Source: Gammaproteobacteria bacterium
GTDB lineage: Bacteria > Pseudomonadota > Gammaproteobacteria > Chromatiales > Chromatiaceae
Length of the DNA: 11,410 nucleotides
NCBI GenBank assembly: GCA_015231665.1
Contig: JADGBD010000040.1
Coordinates: 1 to 11,410, forward strand
Reading direction: 5' to 3'
The notes under the pieces were generated by a model. The model saw only the letters and a program-made list of their open reading frames with translations. It had not been told where the DNA came from and searched no databases. Both the position numbers and the translations under genes were made by a program. Shown here piece by piece: positions 6,944 to 11,410 of this stretch. Positions within the stretch are counted from its first letter, which is position 1. Each line of letters begins with the position of its first letter.

Positions 6944-7144
6944 ATGTACAGCATCAGCAAACAGGGTTTTGAACACCTGGTACTGGAAGCCTGCAGCGCA
7001 GACGCCGATCTGCGTCACGAGATCGAACGCCACAAGGTCTACGGCGTTTACAGCGAGGTGGTGGACACCGCCTACGACCTGTTCCGCCGCAACTTCCTCT
7101 CACTCCGCGAAGCCTTCGGCCTGACGGAGCGGAGCTGGGGCTAG
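6944..7144 (+). CDS. Unrecognised 66-aa protein, candidate flagellar-regulon member
   Basis: I do not recognise this protein. It begins MYSISKQGFEHLVLEA and is slightly acidic and probably mostly helical, with no signal peptide, membrane segment or cysteine motif; two aromatic-rich stretches (KVYGVYSEVVDTAYDLFRRNF) stand out. Evidence that it is real: a strong GGGAGGA Shine-Dalgarno 7 bases before the ATG, GC-rich third codon positions like the neighbouring genes, and a well-placed sigma-28 promoter candidate. An overlapping GTG-started frame at 6882 lacks such a ribosome site. If the promoter is real, the product would be made with late flagellar or chemotaxis genes; this is an inference from the promoter alone. 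Confidence 0.7.
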   Translation: MYSISKQGFEHLVLEACSADADLRHEIERHKVYGVYSEVVDTAYDLFRRNFLSLREAFGLTERSWG

Positions 7145-7204
7145 ATCTGCTTTGACCTAAGCCGCGAAGCTGAAACAAAATCAGGACGCAGAGAATGCAA
7201 ACGA

Positions 7205-7218
7205 CTGCATGGATGCAG
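7205..7218. repeat. Small inverted repeat after the 66-aa gene
   Basis: CTGCAT-GG-ATGCAG is an inverted repeat with 6-bp arms. Its CTGCA/TGCAG ends resemble those of the 6911-6924 palindrome. It has no T-tract, so it is not a convincing terminator. Confidence 0.3.
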
Positions 7219-7224
7219 CCCCTG

Positions 7225-7309
7225 TAGCCTGGATGGAGCGAAGCGGAATCCGGGAAGGCATGCCCAGAGGCGACCCCGGATGTTTCGCAAACCATCCAGC
7301 CTTCCGCTT
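7225..7309. repeat. REP-like intergenic hairpin repeat
   Basis: The segment starting GTAGCCTGGATGGAGCGAAG resembles an intergenic repeat that I recognise from many gammaproteobacterial genomes. It folds into an interrupted hairpin from three nested perfect pairings: CTGGATGG (7229-7236) with CCATCCAG (7292-7299), GCGAA (7238-7242) with TTCGC (7284-7288), and ATCCGGG (7248-7254) with CCCGGAT (7275-7281). Competing pairings also exist: AAGCGGAA (7241-7248) with TTCCGCTT (7302-7309), and GGAAGGC (7253-7259) with GCCTTCC (7299-7305). No U-tract follows. It may act as a transcript-end structure or be a relic of a small mobile repeat. Confidence 0.6.
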
Positions 7310-9145
<1,836 letters not shown>

Positions 9146-9147
<2 letters not shown>

Positions 9148-9175
9148 TCCGGCAGCTAATAGTAAAAACCGGATC
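9146..9175 (+). terminator. Possible stem-loop at the end of pgm
   Basis: GATCCGG (9146-9152) pairs perfectly with CCGGATC (9169-9175) across a 16-nt A-rich loop, and the 5' arm overlaps the stop codon. There is no U-tract, so intrinsic termination is doubtful. Confidence 0.3.
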
Positions 9176-9210
9176 GCAAAGCACGCCAAGGCAACGCAAA
9201 GAACGCAAGG
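9175..9210 (+). repeat. Degenerate CGCAAAG-type short repeats
   Basis: Four units of the form CGC(A/C)AAG or CGCAAGG start at 9175, 9184, 9195 and 9204, spaced 9, 11 and 9 bp. They end just before the left target duplication of the MITE-like element. This looks like a decayed simple repeat. Confidence 0.45.
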
Positions 9211-9215
9211 TGATA

Positions 9216-9223
9216 AAGGTGTT
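9216..9223. repeat. Left 8-bp target duplication of the MITE-like element
   Basis: AAGGTGTT abuts the outer end of the left terminal inverted repeat and recurs exactly at 9427-9434, directly after the right end. Exact matching and exact placement support a duplication made by transposition. Confidence 0.75.
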
Positions 9224-9253
9224 CCTGATTACCCATAAACATCAGCCAATCCT

Positions 9254-9271
9254 GTCGGGCTTAAGCCCGAC
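9254..9271. repeat. REP-like palindrome 1 inside the MITE-like element
   Basis: GTCGGGCTTAAGCCCGAC is a perfect 18-bp palindrome. It differs by one central base from the copy at 9349-9366. Motifs with the GTCGGGCT..AGCCCGAC core are common REP-type repeats in GC-rich gammaproteobacteria. Confidence 0.7.
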
Positions 9272-9348
9272 TGTCGCCCGCTAGGGAGACTCAGGCGCTG
9301 CGGCTTGGTGAAGCAGCGGGTGCTTGTGGCATCGCCCTGCCAACGGCT

Positions 9349-9366
9349 GTCGGGCTAAAGCCCGAC
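9349..9366. repeat. REP-like palindrome 2 inside the MITE-like element
   Basis: GTCGGGCTAAAGCCCGAC has 8-bp perfect arms with AA in the centre and is followed by CTACGG, as in the common REP form. It lies 95 bp after the first copy. The pair could make the transcript or single strand fold into two hairpins. Confidence 0.7.
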
Positions 9367-9426
9367 CTACGGCATGGCGTAAATCAATCCAGGTTATACA
9401 ATGGCTGAGGATTGTGGGTAATCAGG

Positions 9427-9434
9427 AAGGTGTT
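9427..9434. repeat. Right 8-bp target duplication of the MITE-like element
   Basis: AAGGTGTT, identical to 9216-9223, begins at the base after the right inverted repeat. Confidence 0.75.
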
Positions 9435-9484
9435 AACAGAGTATGAAATAGGGGGCTGACCTGAGGCGGCTAATGGGTGACACC

Positions 9485-9490
9485 TATTAT
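9485..9490 (+). promoter_or_regulatory. Candidate -10 box for the tRNA-Gly gene
   Basis: TATTAT matches 5 of 6 consensus bases. It is followed by a GC-rich stretch (TCCCGCCC), the kind of discriminator found at stringently controlled stable-RNA promoters. Transcription would start about 17 nt before the tRNA. No good -35 is seen at 16-18 bp. Confidence 0.4.
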
Positions 9491-9513
9491 TCCCGCCCTG
9501 CCAACCCCCAACC

Positions 9514-9587
9514 GCGGGTATCGTTTATCGGTATTACCCTGGCTTCCCACGCCAGAGAGACGGGTTCGCCTCCCGTTACCCGCTCCA
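9514..9587 (+). tRNA. tRNA-Gly (anticodon CCC), atypical or decaying, CCA encoded
   Basis: The 7-bp acceptor stem is perfect (GCGGGTA 9514-9520 with TACCCGC 9577-9583), with discriminator T and encoded CCA at 9585-9587. The anticodon stem is perfect (CTGGC 9539-9543 with GCCAG 9551-9555) around the loop TTCCCAC, giving anticodon CCC at 9546-9548. The T stem is perfect (ACGGG 9560-9564 with CCCGT 9572-9576). Two features are odd. The D stem has only two pairs before T-T mismatches (GTTT against TTAC). The T loop reads TTCGCCT, with C in place of the almost invariant A58. The variable loop has 4 nt. It could be a functional variant that reads GGG, or a former tRNA-Gly now losing constraint. It lies at the change from GC-rich to AT-rich sequence. 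Confidence 0.75.
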
Positions 9588-9733
9588 TTAAGCTACTGAT
9601 ATAAATCATAATTAGTCGTGGCCAAAATCAGGTTCAGCTCATTCGCCCTTTGAACCACCTCCCTCCGCCTGGCACTGGGAGCAATTGAGGTACGTTCCCT
9701 GTTAATTCCTGGCATTAATTCGCTCTCTTAATT
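9588..9733. other. Short AT-rich segment after the tRNA
   Basis: No terminator is obvious after the tRNA. The segment holds an inverted repeat GGTTCA (9632-9637) / TGAACC (9650-9655), the 13-bp-periodic TTAATTC repeats and the possible 40-aa minus-strand ORF described separately. Confidence 0.4.
9593..9715 (-). CDS. Possible 40-aa ORF downstream of the DUF2442 gene
   Basis: On the minus strand an ATG at 9715 opens a 40-aa frame beginning MPGINRERTSIAPSARRREV, then a Leu/Asn-rich helix-like segment, and ending in TAG at 9593-9595. It starts 18 bp after the DUF2442 stop, and a GAGAG purine stretch lies 6-10 bases ahead of the ATG. An in-frame TAA at 9730-9728 limits extension. It ends 5 bp from the tRNA 3' end. 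I do not recognise the protein; a third small member of the DUF4160-DUF2442 unit is possible, and so is a chance frame. Confidence 0.3.
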   Translation of the reverse strand: MPGINRERTSIAPSARRREVVQRANELNLILATTNYDLYQ

Positions 9734-9734
9734 C
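9702..9734. repeat. Three TTAATTC repeats with exact 13-bp period
   Basis: TTAATTC occurs at 9702-9708, 9715-9721 and 9728-9734, each start 13 bp after the last. The intervening 6 bp differ between units, so this is periodic motif conservation rather than a simple tandem copy. The third copy overlaps the DUF2442 stop codon, and the middle one overlaps the start of the possible 40-aa ORF. Confidence 0.55.
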
Positions 9735-9979
9735 TAAAGCGTATCTTCTACAGGTATAGAGCAGTCATAAAGCGTTTCTGGAGCAATATCCAGATTATCC
9801 GGCCAGCAGACCGTATCAAAAGCCACATAGGCTCGTTTAAACGCATTCAGATCCTTGAGCCGAGTGAATACCCCTCGATCCAGATACGGCTTCATATTGA
9901 ATAGCCGGTGATCACCAGTATCGAACCAAAGTTCAAGAGTAAAGTCATCTCTAGGCGTAACGCGGATTACAGCTTCCAT
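9734..9979 (-). CDS. DUF2442 domain-containing protein
   Basis: This 81-aa single-domain protein fits DUF2442: a variable N-terminal strand pair (VTPRDDFTLELWFDTGDHRLF), then the hallmark NMKPYLDRGVFTRLKD, a VAFDTVCWPDNLDIAPETLY block in which W and the acidic residues are typical, and a short tail. It lies 9 bp after the DUF4160 stop on the same strand, so the two are cotranscribed. The ATG at 9979 has only a weak GAG upstream and may rely on coupling to the preceding gene. DUF4160 and DUF2442 genes are very often neighbours in bacteria and have a toxin-antitoxin-like size and layout, but I know of no proven activity and do not assign one. Confidence 0.9.
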   Translation of the reverse strand: MEAVIRVTPRDDFTLELWFDTGDHRLFNMKPYLDRGVFTRLKDLNAFKRAYVAFDTVCWPDNLDIAPETLYDCSIPVEDTL

Positions 9980-9988
9980 AACGTCATC

Positions 9989-10258
9989 TCAGCGCAACGG
10001 ATCAATCGGGAAAGGCGCTTGCCCATTAACGGCAAGCTCCCAGTTAGCAAGCAAATCATCGCGATGGATTTCAATCCAAGCCTGAACGAGACGAACCTTA
10101 GCCTGAGGGATTTCCCCACTCAGGAGAGAGCCATCCTGGATGGAGAACGAAGCATCCATGCCTTGATACTTAGCATGAATATGCGGAAGTTTATGTCGTT
10201 CATCATCATAGAAATACAGGTAGATGACAATACCGAAAAACATGCTGATGGCAGGCAT
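9989..10258 (-). CDS. DUF4160 domain-containing protein
   Basis: This 89-aa protein is a typical full-length DUF4160 member. The family pattern is complete: the N-terminal MPAISMFFGIVIYLYFYDDE strand, the PHIHAKYQG motif with its conserved histidines, a middle segment ending in a GEIPQAKVRLV helix start, and the C-terminal WIEIHRDDLLANWEL block ending near PIDPL. GGAG lies 5 bases before the ATG at 10258. It is the first gene of a pair with DUF2442. Its molecular function is unknown. GC content is lower than in the core genes to the left. Confidence 0.92.
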   Translation of the reverse strand: MPAISMFFGIVIYLYFYDDERHKLPHIHAKYQGMDASFSIQDGSLLSGEIPQAKVRLVQAWIEIHRDDLLANWELAVNGQAPFPIDPLR

Positions 10259-10285
10259 AGGTACTCCAACAAATCAAATGACGAA

Positions 10286-10315
10286 ATTATTCAATCACAA
10301 AAAACGAGTTCCCAA
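10286..10315 (-). promoter_or_regulatory. Candidate promoter for the DUF4160-DUF2442 pair
   Basis: On the minus strand TTGGGA (10315-10310) and AATAAT (10291-10286) are 18 bp apart, in the 82-bp gap between the large AT-rich gene and DUF4160. The -10 matches 5 of 6 bases. The predicted leader is about 20 nt. Confidence 0.45.
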
Positions 10316-10340
10316 TTGACTCCTAAGGCGCGTTTGAAAC

Positions 10341-11410
10341 TTAATGACCAAGTCTTAGTTTAATGCTCATTATCTCATTACGAAACTTGTCCGCAAGCGA
10401 GTTGCTCACACCATACCTCTTTTCGTCGCGCTCAATTCGTAACAACTCATTTTCTAAAAATTTCACACGATTACGCAGCTGCTCTCTCTCATTAATTGAT
10501 AGGGGCGCGAGAGCATCCGTTGCAATAAGTTCATTTACATTATCTAACTTACGTTTTAATCCTAAATAAATTGACTTAGCATCTTCTGGCATACTATCAG
10601 ACGCAAGAAATTCATCTATTCTTCTTTTCATCACGTCTCTTTCACGCTCCAACATGCTTCGCTTAGAGTTTTCATGCCTAGTTGTTAATTGTTTTTTCTT
10701 AAGTAATCCTCGAAATAGGCGAGCAGCATATACCCATTCTTTTACTTTCGTAACAGAGACATTACTAGACATTAATGTGTCAATCAGTATATTTCTTACA
10801 TGGTCGATTTGCTCTGCAACACTTAAACCATCCAACTCCGCATCCAACCTGGAAAAATCACCAGCGACCTTAACCTCTTCGCTAATATTCTTTTTCGTCT
10901 CTACAATAACTGCATCATTATTTTCAACGTGAGCTATATTCTGTTGATTATCAACATCAACCCCTTCTGCATTCTTTGACTGCTTAAGAAATGCTTCCTT
11001 GAAATCCTTAACCCTATTGTTTATGTAACGTGCTTTAGCTTTATTCTCATCACCATCACACTCTGCGAAACACTTCGACCAAAGACCCAATTTGCGTTTA
11101 TCACATTCAACCTCACTTAAAGCAGTAGCATAAAATTCTTCAATCGTTTCTTCTTCTATATATGTAGCTGGCCTATGCTCAGTATGCACTTGATTTCTTG
11201 ATTTTTTATAAGCTGGGGCAGGCAAGTCAGATAAATCTGAGTCATGCTCTTTGCTATACCCTAATTGGCTAGCTTCATCAACATCAATACCATAAGACGC
11301 ATTGCTCTTTAAACTTGATGATGATCTGCATTTTCTTGTATTCAACTCTCTACCATTAGACGAGTTTTCTTTTTCTAAAAATTGATTATCAGCCTTATCT
11401 TTTCTTCTAA
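10341..11410 (-). CDS. C-terminal part of a large charged, coiled-coil-rich protein of unknown function (5' end outside window)
   Basis: The frame is open to the window edge, giving at least 355 residues; the TTG at 11345 is internal and not a credible start. The visible N-terminal ~75 residues are polar, rich in Ser, Lys, Glu and Asn and probably disordered. A segment at about 97-140, from FYATALSEVECDKRKLGLW to the KAKARYINNRVKDF part, resembles a short module I recall at the C-termini of diverse bacterial membrane or zinc-ribbon proteins (the GLW then GDE-KAKA-YI pattern). After a second Asp/Asn-rich linker, two long charged helical stretches follow (roughly the last 190 residues), likely coiled coil, ending KLRLGH. 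Codon use is AT-rich (many AAA, TTA, AGA), unlike the genes left of the tRNA, which suggests acquisition. Catalytic function, if any, lies in the missing N-terminal part. Confidence 0.75.
   Translation of the reverse strand, partial: RRKDKADNQFLEKENSSNGRELNTRKCRSSSSLKSNASYGIDVDEASQLGYSKEHDSDLSDLPAPAYKKSRNQVHTEHRPATYIEEETIEEFYATALSEVECDKRKLGLWSKCFAECDGDENKAKARYINNRVKDFKEAFLKQSKNAEGVDVDNQQNIAHVENNDAVIVETKKNISEEVKVAGDFSRLDAELDGLSVAEQIDHVRNILIDTLMSSNVSVTKVKEWVYAARLFRGLLKKKQLTTRHENSKRSMLERERDVMKRRIDEFLASDSMPEDAKSIYLGLKRKLDNVNELIATDALAPLSINEREQLRNRVKFLENELLRIERDEKRYGVSNSLADKFRNEIMSIKLRLGH

Larger units (their letters stand above)
9224..9426. mobile_element. 203-bp MITE-like non-autonomous element
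   Basis: The left end CCTGATTACCCA (9224-9235) is repeated in inverted form at the right end, TGGGTAATCAGG (9415-9426). The similarity continues to about 25 bp, with 22 of 25 positions matching (TCAGCCA at 9242-9248 pairs with TGGCTGA at 9402-9408). The element is bounded exactly by the 8-bp direct repeat AAGGTGTT. It encodes no protein of useful length, so it would depend on a transposase elsewhere. It contains two 18-bp REP-like palindromes, at 9254-9271 and 9349-9366. An 8-bp duplication is used by several IS families; the ends do not let me name one. The size, ends and duplication together make chance unlikely. Confidence 0.78.

Noticed and set aside
6882..7124. 80-aa GTG-started frame overlapping the 66-aa gene
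   Set aside because: Its start falls inside the sigma-28 promoter candidate and lacks a Shine-Dalgarno, whereas the 6944 frame has GGGAGGA at the right distance.
9670..9690. Sigma-54-like TGGCAC motif after the tRNA
   Set aside because: The downstream TTGC element is missing at the required spacing.
9908..10363. 151-aa plus-strand frame opposite DUF4160
   Set aside because: It is antisense to a complete DUF4160 gene with a proper ribosome site, and its product has no recognisable pattern.
11343..11345. TTG as start of the AT-rich coiled-coil gene
   Set aside because: The frame stays open to the window edge, with no Shine-Dalgarno before the TTG; the gene is simply truncated by the window.

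Overview
The window suggests a GC-rich gammaproteobacterium. The gene pairs tpiA-secG and uvrC-pgsA, together with an S24-like protein and an EVE-domain protein of proteobacterial type, would suit a Chromatiales-like lineage, but I cannot fix the genus from sequence alone. The first ~9.1 kb is dense, GC-rich core-type sequence. From about 9.6 kb to the end the sequence becomes visibly AT-rich and the genes are of accessory type.

Layout. Positions 1-883 (minus strand) carry secG (partial) behind tpiA, with a good sigma-70 promoter just upstream of tpiA. Positions 1005-5683 (minus) form a likely transcription unit: a CHASE2-domain class III nucleotide cyclase, then uvrC, then pgsA overlapping uvrC by 4 bp. 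Facing away from the cyclase are two plus-strand genes: a short LexA/UmuD-like (S24) protein without a DNA-binding domain and with Arg where the catalytic Lys should be, then an EVE-domain protein. An AT-rich leader at 6721-6943 follows, with a sigma-70-like promoter, a close match to the flagellar sigma-28 (FliA) promoter and a perfect palindrome. It precedes an unrecognised 66-aa gene with a strong ribosome binding site. Next come an intergenic stretch with a REP-like hairpin and a tandem heptamer repeat, then a eukaryotic-type phosphoglucomutase gene.

The 586-bp gap after pgm is not empty. It holds a 203-bp MITE-like element (9224-9426) with ~25-bp imperfect terminal inverted repeats, an exact 8-bp target duplication and two internal REP-like palindromes. 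After it lies a tRNA-Gly(CCC) with encoded CCA but with odd D-arm and T-loop bases. Past the tRNA the AT-rich part contains, on the minus strand, a possible 40-aa ORF, a DUF2442-DUF4160 pair and the C-terminal part of a large charged, coiled-coil-rich protein that runs off the window. The tRNA plus the composition change suggests an island boundary, although no integrase or second attachment site is visible.

Functionally, the core part covers glycolysis and glycogen metabolism (tpiA, pgm), secretion (secG), phospholipid synthesis (pgsA), DNA repair (uvrC) and predicted cAMP signalling. The observations most worth following are the MITE, the sigma-28-linked small gene, and the tRNA-bounded accessory segment.
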